Part shown: one piece after another, positions 9,091 to 15,978 of the stretch
Layout of the letters: the number at the start of each line of letters is the position of its first letter
How positions within the stretch are numbered: the stretch's first letter is position 1
NCBI GenBank assembly: GCA_964420455.1
Contig: CAYQTO010000032.1
Span: forward strand, 1-25,752
Origin: CAYQTO01 sp964420455
GTDB taxonomy: Bacteria > Sumerlaeota > Sumerlaeia > SLMS01
Reading direction: 5' to 3'
Length of the DNA: 25,752 bases
Position numbers and translations under genes: made by a program
Notes under the pieces: generated by a model
Databases searched by the model: none
The model's input: the letters and a program-made list of their open reading frames with translations, nothing else
What the model was told of the DNA's origin: nothing

Positions 9091-9271
9091 TCACTGGTAT
9101 GCGCCCGGTCGCGGCGGACCTGATTCGCCCATGGGCAGAATTCTCCTTGCGACATGCCATCCCGCTTATTTCGTGATGGGGTGAATTAACAGAGACCTCC
9201 CTCCAACGCCCACCGTCCTGCCCATTACCGAGGCCCTTGCCGTCCCGAACCGTGCGCCGATTCCCTGCGCG

Positions 9272-9616
9272 TTGTCCGAGCGGGATGAAATGTGCGTGTG
9301 CCGATCGGAGGAGCCGCTCGCCCTGGCACCGTTGTCCACGGCCAAGCGCCTGAACGTCCTTTCCACCGCCGGGTTGATGACGGTGGGCACAGAGGGCCGG
9401 TGGGCCTGGTACTCCGTCGCCGGGGAGCATGACCTGCCGGAGACCGGGAGGGTGATCCTTGCCCGTGGCGCGCCGAAGTCCGCCAAGCAGAAGGCCGCTC
9501 ACGAGAGTCCCCAGCGGCCTGAGCGCATTCTTTCCATCACGCCGGAGGAACCATGGCAGCGGTATACACGACGCGATTTCCAGCCCCGTTGGAACCAGTG
9601 CCCTGTCGGAGCCTGA
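9272..9616 (+). CDS. Unassigned reading frame upstream of DUF486 gene, possibly decayed
   Basis: The frame is open from 9188 to a TGA at 9614-9616 with mostly G/C third positions, and reads protein-like in the middle (GRWAWYSVAGEHDLPETG). The earliest usable start is TTG 9272 (about 114 residues); there is no ATG before 9290. It ends four bases before the TTG start of the DUF486 gene, which would suit translational coupling. A minus-strand frame (9166-9486, TTG start) shares the same wobble positions, so third-position bias does not decide the strand. I do not recognise a family. It may be the 3' remnant of a longer gene, a real small gene, or noncoding. Confidence 0.3.
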   Translation: MSERDEMCVCRSEEPLALAPLSTAKRLNVLSTAGLMTVGTEGRWAWYSVAGEHDLPETGRVILARGAPKSAKQKAAHESPQRPERILSITPEEPWQRYTRRDFQPRWNQCPVGA

Positions 9617-9620
9617 GCAC

Positions 9621-9968
9621 TTGAACCCGGTCTTCATCACAGTTGTTCTGCTCGTGCTCAGCAACGTCTTCATGACCTTCGCTTGGTATGCTCATCTGCG
9701 GAACCTTGCGGAGAAGCCATGGATCATTGCCGCGCTGGTGAGCTGGGGGATCGCTCTCTTTGAATACATCATCCAGGTTCCAGCGAACCGCATTGGATAC
9801 AGTGTGCTCAGCCTCGGGCAGTTGAAGATTCTTCAGGAAGTCATAACACTGACGGTCTTCGTTCCGTTCGCGCTTCTCTATATGAAGGAACGGCTGACCC
9901 TTGATTATCTTTGGGCGGCATTTTGCATCGTCCTGGCTGCGTACTTCATTTTCAGGTCGAAGTCATGA
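9621..9968 (+). CDS. DMT-superfamily small membrane protein (DUF486)
   Basis: This 115-residue protein has four helices: VFITVVLLVLSNVFMTFAWY, WIIAALVSWGIALFEYIIQV, a third around LSLGQLKILQEVITLTVFV, and YLWAAFCIVLAAYFIFR. The SNVFMTFAWYAHL start and the NRIGYSVLSLGQLKILQEVI segment are hallmarks of the DUF486/DMT family, EmrE-sized proteins of unknown substrate. TTG 9621 is chosen because it places the SNVFMTFAWY helix at the expected position and has GGAG nine bases upstream. The frame extends further upstream, but that part does not fit the family. The stop TGA overlaps ATG 9965 of a short downstream frame as ATGA. Confidence 0.88.
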   Translation: MNPVFITVVLLVLSNVFMTFAWYAHLRNLAEKPWIIAALVSWGIALFEYIIQVPANRIGYSVLSLGQLKILQEVITLTVFVPFALLYMKERLTLDYLWAAFCIVLAAYFIFRSKS

Positions 9969-10360
9969 GTCTTGGGAACCATTGGTCACAGAACCATCGG
10001 TCCAAGGTGCTGTGCCTCCGCATTGGCAGTTCGTGCCGGAAGGAGATCGCGGGGGGCGGCAACCACATCACATGGTAGCAATCGAGGGTACTCCCCTGGC
10101 CTCCCGATGCGTGGCCATCGTTCCACGTTGTCTATACGGACTGCGGCCACGCCGACGAAACCTGCCCGGGGGTTCCGCTCACGACAGAGGTCGTCCATCA
10201 CGGCGTGGACGCCAGTGGCGCGGGGCAACAAGGGAGGGTGGGGACCTACTCGATGAACCAGACGTCGCCGGCGGAGGCCGACAGCACGAGCGGCGTTTCG
10301 GCCCGGCGCAGGGTGATGGTGGTACTCCGCAGTTTGGAGCCCCGGGGCGTTGAGCTGTAG
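9965..10360 (+). pseudogene. Possible interrupted gene downstream of DUF486 gene
   Basis: ATG 9965 overlaps the DUF486 stop as ATGA and opens a 37-codon frame (reads SKVLCLRIGSSCRKEIAGGG) ending at TAG 10076-10078. The same frame then stays open to TAG 10358-10360 and reads WPSFHVVYTDCGHADETC in the middle, with high-GC third positions and one in-frame GTCTATAC octamer (10130). The part after 10246 overlaps the antisense end of the propeller gene and may be shadow. I see no family match. Reading it as a gene broken by one stop is inference; it could also be noncoding spacer. Confidence 0.25.
10130..10137 (+). repeat. GTCTATAC octamer copy 3
   Basis: Outside recognised genes, but reads Val-Tyr-Thr in the interrupted frame at 9965-10360. 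Confidence 0.9.
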
Positions 10361-11520
10361 AAAACCCAGACACGGTCGCGCCCGATGAAGGGCTCGGGCT
10401 CAAACTTGGCCCGGTCCGAATCGTCGGAAACACGCCATTGCTGCTGGGGGTCCTGCTGCACGCTCGCGAGCCAGATTTCCCCGGTCTGCTGGAACGTCGT
10501 GCCAAAGAACTCGTCGGCCCGGCTGTTCACCTGAAACGCTGTATAGACGCGTCCGTCGAACTCGATGTGCTCGTTGGACTGGGCAAAGAGGGGTGGCTCG
10601 AGGGTGTCGACCTGGGGGACAATCTGTTCGGCGGTCTGGAAGTACTGCTGGCCGGGGAGACGTGTATAGACTTGGGTGGTGCCCTCCAGGGAATCGCCGC
10701 CGGACAGGAGGATTTCGCGGTCGCCAAAGGTGAACCCAAAGGCGTCGGTCTTTGTCCGCGGGTCGTTGGAGACGAGTCGCTGGGTGGGGCTGGTTTCCGT
10801 GAGGTCGAACTCGACCAGTTGCACGAGGTCGCCGATGCGCACACCGGACGTTAGCAGGGGCGTGCCCCGGAGGTTGCGTGGGAAGGCGGCGTCGAGGGGG
10901 GCGAATCCTCCCGCACCGGGCGGTCTTGGCTGGTCCTGCAACGTCAGTTGGAGGCCTGGATTCGACAGCGCCAGGTAGCGGAGCTGGACGTTGGAGACGA
11001 GGGGACTGCCGGGGCCGACGGGGAGCCCCTCGGTATTGCTGATCCAGAAGACATAGCCGGTTGAGGGGAAGCCGGGCGGGAGGTCGAGACCGTACAGGGC
11101 CCGGCGGCTGAAGTCGACCGGCGTGGGGAGCACCTCGACGCTGCCAGAGGTCGCACTTGTCGGCCGGACAACGACGATGCGGCCCTCGCGGTTGAGTCCC
11201 GCGTAGTATACCCCTTGCGCGTCGCGCCCAGGCGAATTGGCCCGCCCCCATCCGGTGCTCTCGAACGCGCGAAAGCCCTTCCCATCCCACGGCTCCAACT
11301 CACCCGTGTCCGGATCGACGCCACAGTGCCACATCACTAGGTCGTCGCTCCCGTCATTCGCGTATTCCCCCCACACCAGGTAGCGGAAGTCCGGCGTGAA
11401 CTCCGTGCTCATGTAGCTGACGGACGGGTCGCCCACCTGCACATCGTTGGGGACAAACCCGGCGGGCAGGCCGCGGGCGCCGCCGAAAAGGCAAAGGACA
11501 GCGATCAGGATCGCACGCAT
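10246..11520 (-). CDS. Secreted beta-propeller-like protein
   Basis: This is a 424-residue exported protein. ATG 11520 starts a clear signal peptide (MRAILIAVLCLFGGARG) and has GAGGGA eight bases upstream; the longer upstream frame has no such features. The mature part has repeated short beta-strand motifs of TolB/WD40-like type: DFRYLVWGEYANDGSDDLVM, GVYYAGLNREGRIVVV, TGYVFWISNTEG, AFGFTFGDREILLSGG, EHIEFDGRVYTAFQV and RDRVWVFYSS. It ends in GDVWFIE. No catalytic motif is recognised. It may bind a ligand outside the cytoplasm. The gene stands 182 bp downstream of the PHP gene, which itself has a propeller half, so the two may be functionally linked. It contains two octamers (10541, 10664), both coding Val-Tyr-Thr. 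Confidence 0.75.
   Translation of the reverse strand: MRAILIAVLCLFGGARGLPAGFVPNDVQVGDPSVSYMSTEFTPDFRYLVWGEYANDGSDDLVMWHCGVDPDTGELEPWDGKGFRAFESTGWGRANSPGRDAQGVYYAGLNREGRIVVVRPTSATSGSVEVLPTPVDFSRRALYGLDLPPGFPSTGYVFWISNTEGLPVGPGSPLVSNVQLRYLALSNPGLQLTLQDQPRPPGAGGFAPLDAAFPRNLRGTPLLTSGVRIGDLVQLVEFDLTETSPTQRLVSNDPRTKTDAFGFTFGDREILLSGGDSLEGTTQVYTRLPGQQYFQTAEQIVPQVDTLEPPLFAQSNEHIEFDGRVYTAFQVNSRADEFFGTTFQQTGEIWLASVQQDPQQQWRVSDDSDRAKFEPEPFIGRDRVWVFYSSTPRGSKLRSTTITLRRAETPLVLSASAGDVWFIE
10541..10548 (-). repeat. GTCTATAC octamer copy 4
   Basis: In the propeller gene, Val325-Tyr-Thr as GTC-TAT-ACA. Confidence 0.9.
10664..10671 (-). repeat. GTCTATAC octamer copy 5
   Basis: In the propeller gene, Val284-Tyr-Thr as GTC-TAT-ACA; 123 bp from copy 4. 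Confidence 0.9.
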
Positions 11521-11702
11521 GACAGGAGTCCCTCTTGTGAACGGTGTCGTGGACCGGAGGGGCAAGCGATGGGCCACCTTGCGCCGAAACGTAAGTCCTT
11601 TGGCATCATGGCGCGACCGGAGCTTGGCTGGGGCGGGCGTTCCAGTTGGGGCGCGGATGCGTACCTTCTGGGTGACGGGAGCCTGCGGATGCACCGCCGG
11701 CA

Positions 11703-14081
11703 CTACCCCGCCCGCGTGGCCCAGACGGGGCTCGACCAGGCCATGTCCCCCGTTTCAAACACCACGCGCAGGTAGTACCACGCGGTGCCCCCCGGCGGAT
11801 CGTCGTCGGTGACGGACCACCGCGATGTATATCCCTCGCCCCCATAGGTGTACCACGTCTCGTTGTTGCGAACCACATGAATCCAGCGGATGTCCTCTCT
11901 GGCGGCGATCTCCGCGCGGATTTCAAGCGGGCCATCCGTATAGACGAATTCGTCGCCCATGAGGTGGTTGTTGACGCGAAAATCGAGGCGTGGCTTGTTG
12001 CCAGTGGTGGCGTAGGTGCGCCGGCGTCGGAGCGCCTCGAACACGGCGTCGCGCGTGAGTTCCGGGGCCAGCACGGCTGCCAGACCGGTGCGGTTGCAGT
12101 CGCGCTTCCAACCGGCGTGGTGGTGCCAGAGGAGGCCGTGGCTGTCGCTCCCGCCAATGAACCCGAAGCGCAGGCCCCGGGCGAGACCGTCCTGCAGGAA
12201 GCATCCCTGGGCGCCGCCGCGGTGGGCGATCGGCGTGTTGCCCTGATACTCGAAGCAGCCATGGTTCGAGACGATCTCGGCAAGCGTCTGGATCGCCGGG
12301 TCGGCCTGTTCCCAGTCGGTGCCCGTCCATCCGGTGTGGTGGGGAAAGACGAGAGCGGGCCACTCGCGAAGCGCCGCGTAGAGTTGCTCCGTGGTGCCGT
12401 ACCCCCGCGTGTGGTCGAACAGGGGAATCGCGGGATTTGTGCTGTAAATACACTTGTGGCCGCCCCCCCGCGGGTACCGCGCGGTGGTCCACTCCTGGCC
12501 GAAGAGCGTAACGAAGGACCCCTCGCGGTTGTAAAGATCGGTGAGGGCCTTCTGTTTCTCCCACCCGAGAAGGGTCAGCGGCAGGCCGACGAAATAATCG
12601 TGGTCCGTGAGCGAGGCGAAGTCGTCCTCGTAGTAGTCGCGACGCGTATAGAAGTATTCATCGATGTCTCCAACGCCGTCACTCATGTATGTATGGCCGT
12701 GGAGGTCGCCAAAGTAGGCATTGAGCGGCGCGTCGATGCCCTCGGCGGCTTCGATGGCAGGCCAACGTCTGGGGGCACGGACGATGTTGAGCAGTGCGGG
12801 GGCGGCGTTGGCGGCCTCCGTGCAGGGCTTGAGTGCCGGCTCGCGGGTGTTCCCAACGAACCCGGGCAGTCGTTCGAGCACGTTCACGTTCAGGTCGCGC
12901 CGCACCACCCAGAGGGCCCCGTCGCCGTCCAGCGCCATGTCCAGGATGCGCCCGCGCCCGCCCCATCCATCGCGCGGCAACCGGTACAGCGGCGACCACC
13001 CGTCTCCATGATACCATTGGAGACAGAAGTTGTGCGACGGCCGGCCGGAGACGACCACCTTGCCGTCCGGCGCGCAAAGCACCCGCGGCATCTCGAAGGA
13101 CTGGTCCGTGCCCTCCTTCGCGAGGTTGCGCATGACCGGCGGGCCGGCCGGCTCGAGCAGTTCCCTCCCGTCCCAGCAGCGGGTGTAAATCCATCGGGGA
13201 ATGTCCCACTTGTCCTCGCCGAGGCGGTTGCTGGTGAAGGCGACCCAAACGCGGCCGCGGGTGTCCGTGGCGAGAGCCGGGGCGATGCTGGCCGCCGGAT
13301 GATGGGTTATGCGGATGGGCTCGTCGGTGCCCGTATCGGCGTCTATACGGCGAAGAAACACCGAGCGGCCGCCCGAGTGGGTGGCCTCGTCCCAGGCGAC
13401 CCAGACGCCCCCATTCATGGCCGGGGCGAGGGACGGGCGCCGGGGCTCCCGCGCGGTCGAAGGACTCGCGGCAAAGGCCGGCAGCGCCTTCCCCCCCGAA
13501 AGGCGGGTCACCATGATCCGCCCGGTTTCCCCGCGGATTTCCTCCCACGCCACCCAGACGCCCTGTCCGTTCACGGCGATTGCGGGCGCCCACGCGCTGC
13601 CCTCGAGCACGGGCACGCGAGCCAATTCGGTCCACTGCAGGCTCCCCTCCGCCAATCGCCCGGCCACCACATGCCAGGCGTTCCCGCTCCGCTCCGTATA
13701 GACAACCACCGGCTCGCCGTTGGCCGTCGCGAGGGCGGGCTCGCCGCACAGGCGGCCCGGCTCGCTCGCGGCTACCGGTTCGGCAAAACCATTTCCCGTC
13801 CAACGGGTGAGATACACGCGCTCTGCCCCGTCCTCCTGCGCGACCCAAGCGAGGTGCACCTCGCCCCCGGGCCCAAGCGCGACCCGCGGCGAGTGGTCCC
13901 GGCGCCCGGTCCCCAGGGGGCGCGACCAGTCGATGGCAGGGTCCGTTTCCTCTCCGAGCGGAAGGCTATCCCTCTCGTCCTCCCATGGCACCTGCGCCAA
14001 AGCCCCGTTTCCCCCGTGGCGCCAAACCACGGTGCCGCCAATCACAAGGCTCGCCTGCAGGAGAAACTCGCGCCGTTTCAT
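11703..14081 (-). CDS. Tat-exported beta-propeller + PHP-domain (DUF3604-like) protein
   Basis: This is a 792-residue protein. The N-terminus MKRREFLLQASLVIGGTVVW is a twin-arginine signal. Residues about 50-440 form a sialidase/WD40-like propeller with recurrent Trp-containing strands (VHLAWVAQED, VWVAWEEIRG, VWVAWDEATH, VWVAFTSNR, LWVVRRDL). Residues about 455-710 are a PHP metallo-hydrolase domain of DUF3604 type with the full metal-ligand set visible: DLHGHT (His461, His463), SLTDHD, GQEW, FPHHTG and GGSDSHG. The C-terminus is an Ig/beta-sandwich-like tail with WYYLRVV and WSSPVWA. PHP enzymes hydrolyse phosphoesters using two or three metals; the substrate here is unknown. Export by Tat would suit a protein loaded with metal before secretion. 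The start ATG lies right at the Tat motif. The gene has three octamers. Confidence 0.88.
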   Translation of the reverse strand: MKRREFLLQASLVIGGTVVWRHGGNGALAQVPWEDERDSLPLGEETDPAIDWSRPLGTGRRDHSPRVALGPGGEVHLAWVAQEDGAERVYLTRWTGNGFAEPVAASEPGRLCGEPALATANGEPVVVYTERSGNAWHVVAGRLAEGSLQWTELARVPVLEGSAWAPAIAVNGQGVWVAWEEIRGETGRIMVTRLSGGKALPAFAASPSTAREPRRPSLAPAMNGGVWVAWDEATHSGGRSVFLRRIDADTGTDEPIRITHHPAASIAPALATDTRGRVWVAFTSNRLGEDKWDIPRWIYTRCWDGRELLEPAGPPVMRNLAKEGTDQSFEMPRVLCAPDGKVVVSGRPSHNFCLQWYHGDGWSPLYRLPRDGWGGRGRILDMALDGDGALWVVRRDLNVNVLERLPGFVGNTREPALKPCTEAANAAPALLNIVRAPRRWPAIEAAEGIDAPLNAYFGDLHGHTYMSDGVGDIDEYFYTRRDYYEDDFASLTDHDYFVGLPLTLLGWEKQKALTDLYNREGSFVTLFGQEWTTARYPRGGGHKCIYSTNPAIPLFDHTRGYGTTEQLYAALREWPALVFPHHTGWTGTDWEQADPAIQTLAEIVSNHGCFEYQGNTPIAHRGGAQGCFLQDGLARGLRFGFIGGSDSHGLLWHHHAGWKRDCNRTGLAAVLAPELTRDAVFEALRRRRTYATTGNKPRLDFRVNNHLMGDEFVYTDGPLEIRAEIAAREDIRWIHVVRNNETWYTYGGEGYTSRWSVTDDDPPGGTAWYYLRVVFETGDMAWSSPVWATRAG
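11938..11945 (-). repeat. GTCTATAC octamer copy 6
   Basis: In the PHP gene, Val713-Tyr-Thr as GTC-TAT-ACG. Confidence 0.9.
13341..13348 (+). repeat. GTCTATAC octamer copy 7, antisense to the PHP gene
   Basis: The gene strand reads CGT-ATA-GAC, Arg245-Ile-Asp, with the ATA codon. Confidence 0.9.
13696..13703 (-). repeat. GTCTATAC octamer copy 8
   Basis: In the PHP gene, Val127-Tyr-Thr as GTC-TAT-ACG. Confidence 0.9.
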
Positions 14082-14182
14082 GATGCGCCCCCGGAATCAG
14101 GATAGTGGTTGAGTGAGGGAAAACGCATGCATCTATACAGGTCCGCTTGTCGAGACTCCTTTTGCCGTCCCCGGTGCGCAGG

Positions 14183-14218
14183 AACAAAGAAAAGCCCCGC
14201 CGGCGGCACCGGCGGGGC
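14183..14218 (-). terminator. Rho-independent terminator of the pseudopilin gene
   Basis: A perfect 10-bp stem (14194-14203 with 14209-14218, GCCCCGCCGG arms) closes a 5-base loop. Read on the minus strand it is followed by TTTTCTTTGTT (14193-14183). It sits 28 bp after the pseudopilin stop and upstream of the PHP gene, so it separates the two transcripts. Confidence 0.8.
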
Positions 14219-14245
14219 GGGGGAAAACCGCGGTGGAGCGGCGGA

Positions 14246-14899
14246 CTAGAAGGTAAACCCGCCCTCGTTTGCCTTCTGCGAGCGATAGATGTCGCCCTCG
14301 CTGATGGTGCCATTGGTGGGGTCATAGATGTCGAAGCCGCCCTTGTAAATACGGTCCGGCCCGAGCGAGCCCATCTTCCACGCGCCGTAGCGCTGCTCCC
14401 ACGGAAACACCGACCAGCCGATGCGGATTTTCTCATTACGAACCTGGCCCGTGAACTCCTGGCCGTTGTAGGCCGAGACGTCTCCCCGCACCGCCGCGCG
14501 CGAGGTGGTGACATTCTGATAGAAGAGGGTGCCGTATTGGGGCCGTGTAAAGACAACGCCGTCGCCGCCCTGCGTCACGAACGGATCGTCGAGGAGGGCG
14601 TTGGTGAGGTAGGCGATCGGTGTGCTGAGGGCCGCCGGCGCGTAGCCCTCCGCCGTGGCGAATTCGCCATCGGTCGTCCGGACGAGGATCGGCAACACGT
14701 AGTCCGCCGGATACTTGTTCCAGTCGACAGCGTAGGCCTCGATCGCCGTGACCAGCGTGCGAACATCGGATTTGGCGCGGGAAACCTTCGAGCGCGTCTG
14801 TGCCTCGAGGAAGTTCGGCACGGCAATCGCCGCAAGGATGGCAATGATCGCGACGACGATCAGCAGTTCGATAAGAGTGAAGGCGCGTTGGCGGGCCAT
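14246..14899 (-). CDS. Type IV pseudopilin / type II secretion-like prepilin
   Basis: This is a 217-residue protein. MARQRAFTLIELLIVVAIIA is a class III signal: a short basic leader, cleavage before Phe (Ala instead of the usual Gly at -1), Glu at mature position 5, then the hydrophobic helix to about residue 30. The following NFLEAQTRSKVSRAKSDVRT is typical of abundant prepilin-like proteins in Sumerlaeota/Hydrogenedentota-type genomes. The globular part ends with FDIYDPTNGTISEGDIYRSQ, close to the C-terminal motif seen in such families. ATG 14899 fits the leader; the frame runs further upstream without signal character. It would be processed by prepilin peptidase and assemble into a pilus or pseudopilus, but no other pilus genes are in the window. 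It is divergent from the secreted protein at 15073 and has its own terminator. Confidence 0.92.
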   Translation of the reverse strand: MARQRAFTLIELLIVVAIIAILAAIAVPNFLEAQTRSKVSRAKSDVRTLVTAIEAYAVDWNKYPADYVLPILVRTTDGEFATAEGYAPAALSTPIAYLTNALLDDPFVTQGGDGVVFTRPQYGTLFYQNVTTSRAAVRGDVSAYNGQEFTGQVRNEKIRIGWSVFPWEQRYGAWKMGSLGPDRIYKGGFDIYDPTNGTISEGDIYRSQKANEGGFTF

Positions 14900-15072
14900 C
14901 GACAGTCTCGCTTCTTTTTGGATTGGCGGGAAAGGTGCCGCCGGAGTGCTCTCCTGCCAAGCAGCAATCGCCACCCGCGTATGAGGCATCTTTGTGACAG
15001 GCGCACCTTGCATTGACGGGCGCGTCCACCGGGTAACCTTCGTAAGCATCCTACATCACCGGAGTCACCTGC

Positions 15073-15903
15073 ATGCGCCTTTCCCTTTCAATTCTGAGTC
15101 TGGCCGCCGCGGTCGCGGTACCTGCCGCTGTTTCTGCGGCCCAGTGGAACTTCACCGCCAATAGCACCCTCTACAATGTCGACGATGCCTTCGCGCCCGA
15201 CGTGGTTGAGGCTTTCGTCGGTCTGACGGGCACCACCCCCGCCACCGTCGGCACCGAGGTGTCCACGTTCGTCGCTTTCGGCCCCTGGGACGGCGAGTTC
15301 AGCGCCGGCAGCCGTCTCCTCGGCACCGCGGGCAGCACCAACTCCATCGACATTATCGCCAACACCCCGAACACCAACCGTACCCGGATCGAGTTCAGCT
15401 GGTCCACCGGCGACGAACTCCTGAACGAGCCGGGCCCCGACTTCTTCATCTTCGAGAACGGCGGCATCGGCTCGCCCGAGGCCTACTCGGTCGCCGTCGT
15501 CCCCGCTTCCACGGGTACCCCCACCGCCACCTATTACGAATTCGCCGACGACTATAACGTCGAGAACGCCGCCCAGGCCTTCGTCACCCTCTTCGACCTG
15601 TCCGACTTCGGTGTCGCCGAGGGAACCTCCGTCAACCGCATCATCGTCTACTCGAACACCAACGTGGCCGCGTCGGGGCCCCTCTTTGAGGACCGTGTCG
15701 ACAGCGTCACCGGCGAGGGCGTGGTCACCTTCAACGCGGGCGGCGGCTCCGGCTTCTCCCTCCGCTACCCGCCCGAACCCGTCAGCAGCAGCACCAACGC
15801 CGGCAACACCTTCCCCAACGGCGCCCTCGATGCCGACATCACCTACCTCGGCGTCTTGTCGGCCCTCGCCGGCTCGAACGTCGCCGACTGGACCGTCTAC
15901 TGA
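15073..15903 (+). CDS. Secreted protein, family unknown
   Basis: This is a 276-residue protein with a textbook signal peptide (MRLSLSILSLAAAVAVPAAVSA, cut before AQWNF). The mature protein is Thr/Asn/Gly/Ser-rich and acidic, with beta-strand character: FVAFGPWDGEF, TRIEFSWSTGDELL, GPDFFIFENGG, NRIIVYSNTN. The phrase DFFIFENGG recalls PEP-CTERM-associated cell-surface proteins, but no PEP-CTERM tail is present; it ends ADWTVY. ATG 15073 has GGAG nine bases upstream. The gene is monocistronic with a strong terminator. No enzyme motif is seen. A surface or matrix protein is the most that can be said. Confidence 0.8.
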   Translation: MRLSLSILSLAAAVAVPAAVSAAQWNFTANSTLYNVDDAFAPDVVEAFVGLTGTTPATVGTEVSTFVAFGPWDGEFSAGSRLLGTAGSTNSIDIIANTPNTNRTRIEFSWSTGDELLNEPGPDFFIFENGGIGSPEAYSVAVVPASTGTPTATYYEFADDYNVENAAQAFVTLFDLSDFGVAEGTSVNRIIVYSNTNVAASGPLFEDRVDSVTGEGVVTFNAGGGSGFSLRYPPEPVSSSTNAGNTFPNGALDADITYLGVLSALAGSNVADWTVY

Positions 15904-15935
15904 TAGCCTGTCTATAAAGACAGATCGCAAGACCA

Positions 15936-15976
15936 GGGGGCGATCCGGGCAATTCCCGGGTCGCCCCCGTTCTTTT
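15936..15976 (+). terminator. Rho-independent terminator of the secreted-protein gene
   Basis: A 14-bp stem (15936-15949 GGGGGCGATCCGGG with 15955-15968, one G-T pair) closes a 5-base loop and is followed by GTTCTTTT. It lies 32 bp after the stop and abuts the 3' end of the convergent gene at 15979. A smaller perfect hairpin, CTGTCT-ATAA-AGACAG (15908-15923), precedes it. Confidence 0.85.
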
Positions 15977-15978
15977 CG

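Noticed and set aside
11521..11703. N-terminal extension of the secreted propeller gene reaching the PHP stop
   Set aside because: ATG 11520 starts a clean signal peptide with a ribosome-binding site; the extension is Arg/Pro-rich shadow.
14910..14970. Sigma54 promoter (TTGGCAGG on the minus strand) for the pseudopilin gene
   Set aside because: The expected GC element at -12 is missing.
15013..15039. TTGACG ... TAACCT as the promoter of the gene at 15073
   Set aside because: Spacing is 15 bp and the -10 match is poor.
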